This document shows positions 1 through 5,492 of a DNA stretch of 6,238 nucleotides, one piece after another. The position numbers were made by a program, and so were the translations under genes. Source of the DNA: Thalassospira sp. UBA1131. Lineage in GTDB: Bacteria; Pseudomonadota; Alphaproteobacteria; Rhodospirillales; Thalassospiraceae. Positions within the stretch are counted from its first letter, which is position 1. The number at the start of each line of letters is the position of its first letter. The notes under the pieces were generated by a model, which was not told the DNA's origin, did not search any database, and was given only the letters and a program-made list of their open reading frames with translations. The stretch lies in assembly GCF_002311515.1 (NCBI RefSeq), contig NZ_DCAO01000082.1, forward strand, positions 1 through 6,238, in the 5' to 3' direction.

Positions 1-405
1 GTTGGCCCGACCCGGACACTTTTCATTTCGCGCGATGACTTCTTTGAAATCTTTGACCGCGAAGCCCCGCTGCGCCGTCACATCACCGCCCTTTTGTGTC
101 GTCGCCTGCGCTGGGTCAGTGACCTGCTTGAAGATGCCAACTTCCTTGATCTGACCGCACGTTTGATCAAGCGCATCCTGTGGCTGGCCGAACGTCATGG
201 CGGCCCGGACCCGGAAGGCATTCGTATTGCCCTGCCGCTGTCGCAGCAGGAATTGGGCCTGATGCTGGGTGTGACCCGTGAAGCGGTGAACAAGAAGCTG
301 CGCGAACTTGAAAAACAGGGGATGATCACGCGCCGTGATGGTCGACTGGTCGTCAAGGACAGCGAAGGGCTGAAACAACTTCTTGCTGATGCCGTCAAAA
401 ACTGA
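1..405 (+). CDS. Crp/Fnr-family transcriptional regulator, 3' part (5' end outside window)
   Basis: The frame is open from base 1 and stops at TGA 403-405, giving 134 visible residues. The first ~25 residues (ending in an RDDFFEIF-type strand/helix) match the end of a cNMP-binding beta-barrel. Next comes the long dimerisation helix (about 26-62), then a winged helix-turn-helix. The HTH starts at LSQQELGLMLGVTREAV (residues ~80-96) and its recognition helix has the TRE-x-V pattern of Crp/Fnr proteins; the wing follows at GMITRRDGRLVV. By family knowledge it is a dimeric cytoplasmic DNA-binding regulator responding to a cyclic nucleotide or another signal. The ligand pocket lies off the window, so Crp-like and Fnr-like roles cannot be told apart. 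The position of Crp Arg185 appears to be Lys here. It overlaps the cyclase gene by 17 bases, so the two are almost certainly cotranscribed. An internal TTG at 94 would leave only a truncated protein and is not a likely start. Confidence 0.9.
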   Translation, partial: VGPTRTLFISRDDFFEIFDREAPLRRHITALLCRRLRWVSDLLEDANFLDLTARLIKRILWLAERHGGPDPEGIRIALPLSQQELGLMLGVTREAVNKKLRELEKQGMITRRDGRLVVKDSEGLKQLLADAVKN

Positions 406-1753
406 GCCTTCCGAGTCAATTTTTGAACGCCTTGTCGCCCGCGAAGAAAAGCGCGGGCTGATCCTTGTTGCCTTCTTACGCATCTGTCTTCTGGCGTTCA
501 TCCTGCTTTTGTTTAGCAAACCAGATTCGCCGACTGGTAAGCTTTATACATTGCTTGAGGTCCTCGGCTGGTTCATTCCCGGCGTGTTCGTTCAGCTTTT
601 CGTCGCCTTTCGCGGCGGCAAATCATACTGGATGATCTATCTGCTGGCGGTGATTGACGCGGTTCTGATTGTCTATGTCTCGGTTGTGCCCGATCCGCTT
701 AATCCGTTGCTGGATCATCCGGCATGGCTGTATGGCTTTGTCGTGCGCGACCGTGGCGTCGTCTTTTCGATGATCATGATGGCCATCATCATCATGACCT
801 TTTCGCCGCGCCTGATCCTGTGGTTCGGCTTCTGGCTGTTTGCATCATGGTGCGGGGCGATCTGGTGGCTGATGACGCGGCCCGGGGTGATTGTTTCCCA
901 GCATTTCGGCGATGAATGGAACCCAACCCAGCAAGAAATCATCGATACCTATAACCTGCCGGAATTTGTCGATATCTCGGCCCTTGCCGAACAGGTGATC
1001 ATTGTCATCGTCTTTACATTGGCCTGTGCGGTGATGGTTTCGCGTTTGCGGGTTTTGATTAACCAGTCCGCCGCGTCCGAACGCGCGCATGGCAATCTTG
1101 CGCGATATTTCCCGACTGCCCTTGCCGATCAGTTGGCCGATCGTGATGAACCGATCCGTGTGGGTGAACGCCGCGAATGCGTTATTCTGTTTGCCGATGT
1201 TATTGGCTTTTCACGCTTTGCCGAGAAGCGCGACCCGCAGGAAGTCATGCGGTTCCTAAACCAGTTCCATCACATCGCAACGTCGCAAATCGGTGCTTAT
1301 GGCGGCATTGTTGAAAAATATATCGGTGATGCGGTGATGGCGAGTTTCGCGGCCTTCGACGATCTTGAAAACCCGGCGGCCAATGCATTTTGTGCCGCAC
1401 AGGCGATCATCGCCCAGGTCGCCGAATGGCAGGCGCGGGCCCCGGCAAACGGCGGCGAACCGCTTGAAATCGGGGTTGGACTTAATTTCGGACCGGCCGT
1501 TGTCGGTGATATCGGCCAACGCGAGGCGGTCACGCCCGCCGTCATCGGGGCCACGGTCAACCTTGCCGCCCGCCTTGAAAAGGCCACCCGTGAACTTGGC
1601 AGCGATACTGTCATGAGCGAACAATTCGCCAACCGCCTGCGTAAAGAGGCCCCGGTCGCAGGCCCGATCCTTCTTGCCCGCTACGCACAAACGCAAACAA
1701 TTCAGGTCAAAGGGTTTAGTGAACCTGTCGGGGTCCGCTTTAACGGCTGCTAA
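389..1753 (+). CDS. Membrane-anchored class III adenylate/guanylate cyclase
   Basis: Predicted 454-residue integral membrane nucleotide cyclase. The N-terminal half has about six hydrophobic segments (near residues 23-42, 52-74, 80-100, 123-138, 142-162 and 197-219). A short helical linker with an NLARYFP motif (~236-242) follows, then a class III catalytic domain (~258-452). Visible catalytic features are the two metal-binding aspartates D270 (in LFADVIGFS) and D314 (in EKYIGDAVMA), the base-contacting lysine K310, and the transition-state pair N391 and R395 in TVNLAARLE. The core is therefore intact and probably makes cAMP (or cGMP) at the inner membrane face. The position matching the second adenine-specifying residue is Ala384, not Asp or Thr. 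I chose ATG 389. A TTG at 383 is in frame, but neither start has a strong Shine-Dalgarno, which fits translational coupling to the regulator gene it overlaps by 17 bases. No HAMP or PAS domain is evident, so sensing probably occurs through the membrane domain. Confidence 0.92.
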   Translation: MPSKTEPSESIFERLVAREEKRGLILVAFLRICLLAFILLLFSKPDSPTGKLYTLLEVLGWFIPGVFVQLFVAFRGGKSYWMIYLLAVIDAVLIVYVSVVPDPLNPLLDHPAWLYGFVVRDRGVVFSMIMMAIIIMTFSPRLILWFGFWLFASWCGAIWWLMTRPGVIVSQHFGDEWNPTQQEIIDTYNLPEFVDISALAEQVIIVIVFTLACAVMVSRLRVLINQSAASERAHGNLARYFPTALADQLADRDEPIRVGERRECVILFADVIGFSRFAEKRDPQEVMRFLNQFHHIATSQIGAYGGIVEKYIGDAVMASFAAFDDLENPAANAFCAAQAIIAQVAEWQARAPANGGEPLEIGVGLNFGPAVVGDIGQREAVTPAVIGATVNLAARLEKATRELGSDTVMSEQFANRLRKEAPVAGPILLARYAQTQTIQVKGFSEPVGVRFNGC

Positions 1754-1858
1754 ATAAACTGCTAATAGAATGTCTTCCGGTCTGCCAAGCCCTTGAATAT
1801 CCGGCAAACCAATCCAAAGTGCTTTGATATTTCTGGTGCAGCATGAAAACGGATCAGC

Positions 1859-1864
1859 AGGAGG
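1859..1864 (+). promoter_or_regulatory. Ribosome binding site that fixes the fliW start
   Basis: A perfect AGGAGG sits 5 bases before ATG 1870. An in-frame ATG at 1843 would add nine residues, but it has no purine-rich site in front of it and would place this Shine-Dalgarno inside the coding region. The 1870 start is therefore preferred. Confidence 0.85.
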
Positions 1865-1869
1865 ACGCG

Positions 1870-2355
1870 ATGGCGACCGAAAAAGGCGCGAACCCGACGG
1901 CCAAGGGGACCGTCCCGTCCGCCGTAAAACTGACCACCCTGTTTGGCGAACGCGAGTTCGCCTGGGACAAGGCCATTTACTTCCCGGCCGGGCTTAAAGG
2001 CTTTCCTGATCATAACGTCTTTGCGCTGGCAAGCTTCCCGGGTGAAAGCGGCAATGCGTTTCTTTTGATGCAATGCCTGACCGAACCGGAACTGGCCTTT
2101 ATCGTGGCACCCTATAACCTTGAAAGCGATACGATCCGGCCCGAACACCTTGAACAGGGCTTTGGCATTCACGGCATCAAAAAGGAAGATGGCGCGGTGT
2201 TGCTGATTGTGACCCTGCACAAGCCCGATGATGGCCCGGTCAGCATGTCGGTCAATCTGCGCGCGCCGATCATCATTGATACCGCCCGTCAGGCTGCCTA
2301 CCAGCATCACCTGCCCGAGGTCGGCGGATATTCCTTCCACCACGTTCTGAGCTAA
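1870..2355 (+). CDS. fliW: Flagellar assembly factor FliW
   Basis: A 161-residue cytoplasmic protein matching the FliW family. In characterised species FliW binds flagellin and also the RNA-binding regulator CsrA, relieving repression of flagellin translation when flagellin is low. Recognisable blocks are YFPAGLKGFPDH (around residues 37-48, the usual 'F..GL.GF' segment), LLMQCLTEPELAFIV (65-79, the 'lqSl.ep.laF.v' core) and MSVNLRAPIIID (126-137, the 'm.vNL.aPivin' strand). The first ~22 residues are polar, rich in Lys, Thr and Ala, and look like an unstructured extension, making the protein slightly longer than typical members. No flagellin or csrA gene lies in the window. It follows the cyclase by 116 bases with no clear terminator between them, so read-through from the upstream pair is possible. 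A hairpin with a short T-run follows at 2369. Confidence in the family is high; the partner proteins here are inferred. Confidence 0.88.
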   Translation: MATEKGANPTAKGTVPSAVKLTTLFGEREFAWDKAIYFPAGLKGFPDHNVFALASFPGESGNAFLLMQCLTEPELAFIVAPYNLESDTIRPEHLEQGFGIHGIKKEDGAVLLIVTLHKPDDGPVSMSVNLRAPIIIDTARQAAYQHHLPEVGGYSFHHVLS

Positions 2356-2368
2356 GCATAAACCCCAT

Positions 2369-2387
2369 CGTCAGATCCTGACGTTTT
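2369..2387 (+). terminator. Probable intrinsic terminator after fliW
   Basis: CGTCAG (2369-2374) and CTGACG (2378-2383) form a perfect 6-bp stem with a 3-base loop, followed directly by TTTT (2384-2387). It starts 14 bases after the fliW stop codon. The stem is short and the T-run has only four bases, so termination may be partial. Confidence 0.5.
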
Positions 2388-2388
2388 G

Positions 2389-2408
2389 CTGCGCATCGAA
2401 TTGCGCAG
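2389..2408. repeat. 7-bp inverted repeat downstream of fliW
   Basis: CTGCGCA (2389-2395) and TGCGCAG (2402-2408) are perfectly complementary around a 6-base spacer. It lies immediately after the probable fliW terminator and has no T-run of its own. It could be a second RNA hairpin protecting the fliW 3' end, or a protein-binding dyad upstream of the next gene; the sequence does not decide. Confidence 0.45.
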
Positions 2409-2481
2409 GCCAACGTTTGTGTGCATTGGCGCCACGTGTTTATGCGTCTAACCTGAAATTACCCCTGCATGTCCTTGATCC

Positions 2482-2507
2482 TGCCATCTTTTCACGCAAA
2501 GGTGGCA
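2482..2507 (+). promoter_or_regulatory. 10-bp stem-loop upstream of the DUF4139 gene
   Basis: TGCCATCTTT (2482-2491) pairs with AAAGGTGGCA (2498-2507) over ten base pairs, with one G-T wobble (2487/2502) and a 6-base loop. It ends 50 bases before ATG 2558 and no T-run follows, so it is not a standard terminator. It may be a hairpin in the mRNA leader or a dyad bound by a regulator. No promoter could be identified with confidence, so whether it is transcribed is unknown. The rest of 2409-2557 shows only small palindromes (GGCGCC and CACGTG near 2428-2438). Confidence 0.45.
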
Positions 2508-2557
2508 ATCAGAGCAAATTGCATAGCCCCACTTCAACATGACAAAAGGGATCGGGA

Positions 2558-4015
2558 ATGACAGCAGCATTACGCAATCGTTTTGCACTCGCCGCCTTGT
2601 TGGGATCAGCAGTATTTTTCGGACCGGATGCTGAGCCTGCCCGCGCGCAAAGCCCGTCCGTCGGACTATCAGCCGACAACCGCACCAGCCTGCAGCTGAC
2701 GGTTTATCCCGGCAACCTGTCGCTGATTACCGAAAAACGCGATGCGGCCATTCCCGCAGGCCAAAGCACGCTTCGCATTGATGGCCTGCCCCAGACCATC
2801 ATGAATGACTCCTTCCTGCTGGGCACTGCCAAGGATGCCGATCTTGTCTGGACGTCCTTGCGCAATCGCGGCAACGGATCAAACGCCATCGACGACCTTG
2901 TACGCGATCAGATCGGCAAGACCGTCACCATTCGCCGTGACGATGACCTGATTGAAGGCACCCTTGTCGCGGTAAGCCATGTTGCCCTGATTGAAACCGA
3001 TGCCGGTTTGGAACAGGTGCCGCTTGATCAGGTGATTGTTTCCGAACTGCCCGAAGCCTTTACCACCAGCCCGACCCTTGATGCGGATATCGCGACCGGT
3101 ACCGCGCTTGATCACGTATCGATGGCCTATCTTCTGGGCGGGATCGGTTGGAACACGTCCTATACCGCCTATTATGACCGTGCGGAAAACAGCCTGAAAC
3201 TGACAGCAATCGCCAAGGTCATGAACGGATCAGGCAGCGATTATGACAATGCGTCTTTGCGTCTGGTCGCCGGTGACCCCAACCGGGTGCAACAGCCCCC
3301 GATGGCCAAGGCCGCACGCACCGAAATGATGATGTCGGCCATGGCCGATGGTGCTGCACCTTCTGCTGGCGCACCGGACCGGGCAAGCTTTGAAAACCTG
3401 CATGTTTATGGCCCGTTTGATGGCCTTTCGATGCAGGATGGCGACACGGTGATTTTACCGTTGCTTGATCCGCAGGTGCTGCCGGTCAAGCGCCACGCGA
3501 TCTTCCAGGCATCAAGCAGCGTCTATAACATGGCGCAAAATGACACCAACGACTTCGTCCGCCCGGACCTAGAAATCGACATCACCAACCAAGGCGGCAA
3601 AGACGCCAAAAGCCCGTGGCCGGATGGCATTGTGCGCATCTATGCCCAAACCCCGGCAGGCGATACCGGCTATCTTTCCGAAGACATGATTTCGCTGACC
3701 CCGGTTGGCCGTGATGCGACGCTTCGTCTGGGCAAGGCCAGCGACCTGAACGGCACGCGAAATGTCACCTCGTTTGACCGCAAGGCCCGTCCGAACCTGC
3801 CAGACGCGATCAAGGCTGATCTGAAATGGACCATCCGCAATACCAGCGACCGTGTCGAAACCGTCACCGTCCGTGAAGACCTGCCAACGGATTGGAAAGT
3901 GACGGCCGAAAGCCACAAGCACGAACGCGACCAACCCGGCCAGATCAGCTGGGAAATCGACGTTCCGGCAAATGGTGAAGTGACATTGACCTGGTCGGTG
4001 GCAAGCACCCGCTGA
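2558..4015 (+). CDS. Exported DUF4139 domain-containing protein
   Basis: A 485-residue protein of unknown biochemical function. Residues 1-30 form a Sec signal peptide: a basic start (RNR), a hydrophobic stretch around LALAALLGSAVFF, and a cleavage site at ARA just before Gln31. It is therefore probably periplasmic or outside the cell. The mature part begins with a beta-rich segment (LTVYPGNLSLITEKR, 47-61). A small barrel-like region follows (about 117-165, with IGKTVTIRR and LIEGTLVAVS). The DUF4139 core includes the recognisable LLGGIGWNTSYTAYY (192-206) and a stretch of the type 'SDYDNASLRLVAGDPNRV' (227-244). A Met/Ala-rich linker (about 250-275) interrupts the core. The C-terminus (about 420-485) has the family's Ig-like ending with NTSDRVETVTV and a final strand-rich segment. 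AAAAGGGA (2544-2551) is a good Shine-Dalgarno for ATG 2558. Its own terminator follows, so it looks monocistronic. Family assignment is firm; substrate and role are unknown. Confidence 0.85.
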   Translation: MTAALRNRFALAALLGSAVFFGPDAEPARAQSPSVGLSADNRTSLQLTVYPGNLSLITEKRDAAIPAGQSTLRIDGLPQTIMNDSFLLGTAKDADLVWTSLRNRGNGSNAIDDLVRDQIGKTVTIRRDDDLIEGTLVAVSHVALIETDAGLEQVPLDQVIVSELPEAFTTSPTLDADIATGTALDHVSMAYLLGGIGWNTSYTAYYDRAENSLKLTAIAKVMNGSGSDYDNASLRLVAGDPNRVQQPPMAKAARTEMMMSAMADGAAPSAGAPDRASFENLHVYGPFDGLSMQDGDTVILPLLDPQVLPVKRHAIFQASSSVYNMAQNDTNDFVRPDLEIDITNQGGKDAKSPWPDGIVRIYAQTPAGDTGYLSEDMISLTPVGRDATLRLGKASDLNGTRNVTSFDRKARPNLPDAIKADLKWTIRNTSDRVETVTVREDLPTDWKVTAESHKHERDQPGQISWEIDVPANGEVTLTWSVASTR

Positions 4016-4035
4016 TCAATCAATCCATGAATTGG

Positions 4036-4073
4036 AACGGCCACAGGGAAGTTCCTTGTGGCCGTTTTTCTTT
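4036..4073 (+). terminator. Strong intrinsic terminator of the DUF4139 gene
   Basis: Bases 4036-4048 pair with 4054-4066 as a continuous 13-bp stem with one G-T wobble (4046/4056) and a 5-base loop (AAGTT). A T-rich tract runs on from 4065 to 4073 (TTTTTCTTT). It starts 20 bases after the DUF4139 stop. It also lies 9 bases beyond the stop codon of the converging minus-strand gene. Read on the minus strand the same hairpin lacks a good T-run, so it should work mainly for + transcription and only weakly for the other gene. Confidence 0.93.
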
Positions 4074-4075
4074 GC

Positions 4076-4690
4076 TCAGGACTTGCCGCGTGCAGTGTAA
4101 AACGCCTTGGCCAATGGCAACAAAACATTGGCATCGGGCAACTGACCCGTCCGGTTGCACAGATCGGCATAGATACAGATCAGCTTGGTCAAAAGGACAA
4201 ACGCATCCTGATTGCGCATCCCGGCAAAGGCGCCCAGCACTTTGACCGCATCGCATGCCGCATCGAGCGCCAGATCAAGCTTGCCCGCCCCTTGCAGGGC
4301 CAGCACGAGGGCGGCCAGTGAATAACCCAGATCAAGTCGTTCCTTGTCATCCTTGCGCCCGACACAATTGCGCAAGCGATCCTGACGCAGTTCGACGGCC
4401 TGACAGGCGGCATCCACCGCCCAGTCCCATTCACCGGCCTCAATCTCAAGCGCCGCACGGTTATTAAGGCTAAGTGCCAGGCCCGCCACCGCCGCATCAC
4501 GTGCCGTCGGCAAATGCAGCGCGAAAATTGCATCGGCGGCATCAAACAGCGCCAATGCTTCTTCGCGCTGATCGGGCCTGTGGTTACTGGCCATTTCAAG
4601 ATACAGCCGCGCGACCGCCAGCGAGTTGGGATCGGTTTTTTCAAGATAGGACAAGCGCAACGCATATTCTTCGTCCGTATTGTCCGTCAT
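4076..4690 (-). CDS. TPR-like helical repeat protein of unknown function
   Basis: A 204-residue, soluble, almost entirely alpha-helical protein with no signal peptide or membrane segment. Helix pairs with tetratricopeptide-like spacing are visible at about residues 23-57, 72-105 (LNNRAALEIEAGEWDWAVDAACQAV), 121-154 (LAALVLALQGAGKLDLALDAACDAV) and 163-198. The second and third share the pattern G-x-W/L-D-x-A-x-D-A-A-C, suggesting internal duplication. Such proteins usually act as protein-binding scaffolds, but no partner is evident. ATG 4690 is preferred: it has GAGGTGG (plus-strand 4701-4707) ten bases ahead, and the protein then starts with an acidic MTDNTDEE helix. The same frame stays open upstream to 4828, but that 46-residue extension is rich in Cys, Pro and Arg, is unlike the rest and overlaps the candidate operator. 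The gene converges on the DUF4139 gene and diverges from the membrane protein gene. Confidence 0.75.
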   Translation of the reverse strand: MTDNTDEEYALRLSYLEKTDPNSLAVARLYLEMASNHRPDQREEALALFDAADAIFALHLPTARDAAVAGLALSLNNRAALEIEAGEWDWAVDAACQAVELRQDRLRNCVGRKDDKERLDLGYSLAALVLALQGAGKLDLALDAACDAVKVLGAFAGMRNQDAFVLLTKLICIYADLCNRTGQLPDANVLLPLAKAFYTARGKS

Positions 4691-4869
4691 CCTGATCCCG
4701 CCACCTCGTTTTGCCGTCTCAAGGGCCCGATGACCCGTGCAAGAAAAAGACGTTTGGCAACCCCACCTTGTGAAGGACGGGCATTCGGGGATAAGCTGTT
4801 TCCCTCGGTCTGGCAGGCTGCTAGACAATCAGGATCAGATTTGCCCCAAAGTGCGGAAACAAGCCCCAA
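4691..4869. promoter_or_regulatory. Divergent intergenic region between the TPR-like and membrane protein genes
   Basis: This 179-base stretch should hold the promoters of both divergent genes. No pair of -35 and -10 boxes close to consensus could be picked out on either strand. The clearest structure in it is the 19-bp dyad at 4808-4826, listed separately. Confidence 0.5.
4808..4826. promoter_or_regulatory. 19-bp near-perfect dyad, candidate operator
   Basis: The sequence reads GTCT-G-GCAG-G-CTGC-T-AGAC. Eight of the nine symmetric base pairs are exact, the ninth (4812/4822) is a G/T mismatch, and the centre is base 4817. With a one-base centre it cannot form a normal RNA loop, which favours a DNA site for a dimeric regulator. 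It ends 43 bases before ATG 4870, so the membrane protein gene is the more likely target. The binding protein is unknown. Confidence 0.5.
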
Positions 4870-5445
4870 ATGAGCAGTTCCAGCGAAACCCTGCGCGCCC
4901 TTTACGGCACATGGCGTCTTGCCCGTGGCGATACCCAGGGTCTTGGATTTTTTAATTTTTCGATTGAGGGATTCTGGCGTTCGTTTCTGGCGGCAGTGAT
5001 TGTGTTTCCGGCCTTTGCGATGTTGCGCTGGAACGACATTTTCGATGCCCCGGACGACTTCCCGGCGATGCGTTATATGCTGGTCGAAGTCATTGCCTAT
5101 GTCATCAAATGGGTCGCCTTTCCGCTGATCATGTTCCATGTCATCCCGATGCTGGGCCGTGCGGAACGCTATATCGCGTTTATCACGGTCTATAACTGGG
5201 CAAGCGTGCTTCAGATGGGGCTTTATCTGGCGGCCTTGATGCTGGGTGTGTTGTTCCCGTCGCTGGGTGCCGGTGGCTTTGTCTTTATCGCGGTGATCGC
5301 AACGTTGGTGTATGGCGTCTATATCGCCAAGCTGACCCTGTCGGTCTCGATCCCGACCGCCAGCACCATTGTTCTCGCCGACTTCCTGCTGTCGCTGGTG
5401 ATCACATCAATTGGTATCCGTCTGGCCGTTGGGCAGCTATTCTAG
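4870..5445 (+). CDS. Multi-pass inner membrane protein of unknown function
   Basis: A 191-residue protein. A short polar N-terminus (1-33, containing TWRLARGDTQGLGFFNFS) is followed by about five hydrophobic segments, near residues 34-52, 68-95, 102-129, 134-155 and 163-186. The overall look, a short cytoplasmic start and then closely packed helices, recalls small Yip1-like bacterial membrane proteins, but I cannot assign a family with confidence. There are no catalytic motifs, metal-binding clusters or transporter signatures that I recognise. ATG 4870 is the first available start in the frame; only a weak GGAAA at 4855-4859 precedes it. The dehydrogenase gene begins 47 bases downstream on the same strand with no terminator between them, so they may be cotranscribed. 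A dyad just upstream may control it. Confidence 0.75.
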   Translation: MSSSSETLRALYGTWRLARGDTQGLGFFNFSIEGFWRSFLAAVIVFPAFAMLRWNDIFDAPDDFPAMRYMLVEVIAYVIKWVAFPLIMFHVIPMLGRAERYIAFITVYNWASVLQMGLYLAALMLGVLFPSLGAGGFVFIAVIATLVYGVYIAKLTLSVSIPTASTIVLADFLLSLVITSIGIRLAVGQLF

Positions 5446-5477
5446 AACAATTGAAAACTTAAAAACAAAATCGCTTC

Positions 5478-5484
5478 AGGGAGA
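5478..5484 (+). promoter_or_regulatory. Ribosome binding site of the dehydrogenase gene
   Basis: AGGGAGA lies 8 bases before ATG 5493 and supports that start. The preceding bases 5446-5475 are strikingly A-rich (for example CTTAAAAACAAAATCG), but a complete promoter is not recognisable. Confidence 0.7.
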
Positions 5485-5492
5485 AACCCACC

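Noticed and set aside
776..789. Perfect 14-bp palindrome ATGATGGCCATCAT within a run of ATC and ATG codons
   Set aside because: It lies in the cyclase membrane domain and results from coding a Met/Ile-rich helix, so it needs no regulatory explanation.
1256..1807. 183-codon minus-strand open frame opposite the cyclase catalytic domain
   Set aside because: It lies opposite a clearly conserved catalytic domain, its protein has no recognisable family features, and it has no supported start.
1849..1865. Possible CsrA sites (ACGGA at 1849-1853 and GGA motifs in the Shine-Dalgarno) before fliW
   Set aside because: Tempting given the FliW-CsrA link, but similar GGA motifs occur in the Shine-Dalgarno of the DUF4139 and dehydrogenase genes, and neither site lies in a clear hairpin loop. 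It is not specific enough to claim.
1762..2343. 193-codon open frame on the minus strand, antisense to fliW
   Set aside because: It mirrors the codon structure of the real fliW gene, lacks a recognisable domain or a good ribosome site, and is low in hydrophobic core patterns. It is a shadow of GC-biased codon usage.
4811..4825. Sigma-54-like promoter in TGGCAG...CTAGA
   Set aside because: The -24 GG is present, but the invariant GC at the -12 element is missing at the required spacing.
4691..4828. 46-residue N-terminal extension of the TPR-like protein
   Set aside because: The extra residues are Cys/Pro/Arg-rich and unlike the helical protein. They would cover the candidate operator, whereas ATG 4690 has a usable ribosome site and a natural helical start.
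5451..5479. Promoter for the dehydrogenase gene beginning with TTGAAA
   Set aside because: The -35-like hexamer has no acceptable -10 box at 16-18 bases, so only the A-rich composition remains.
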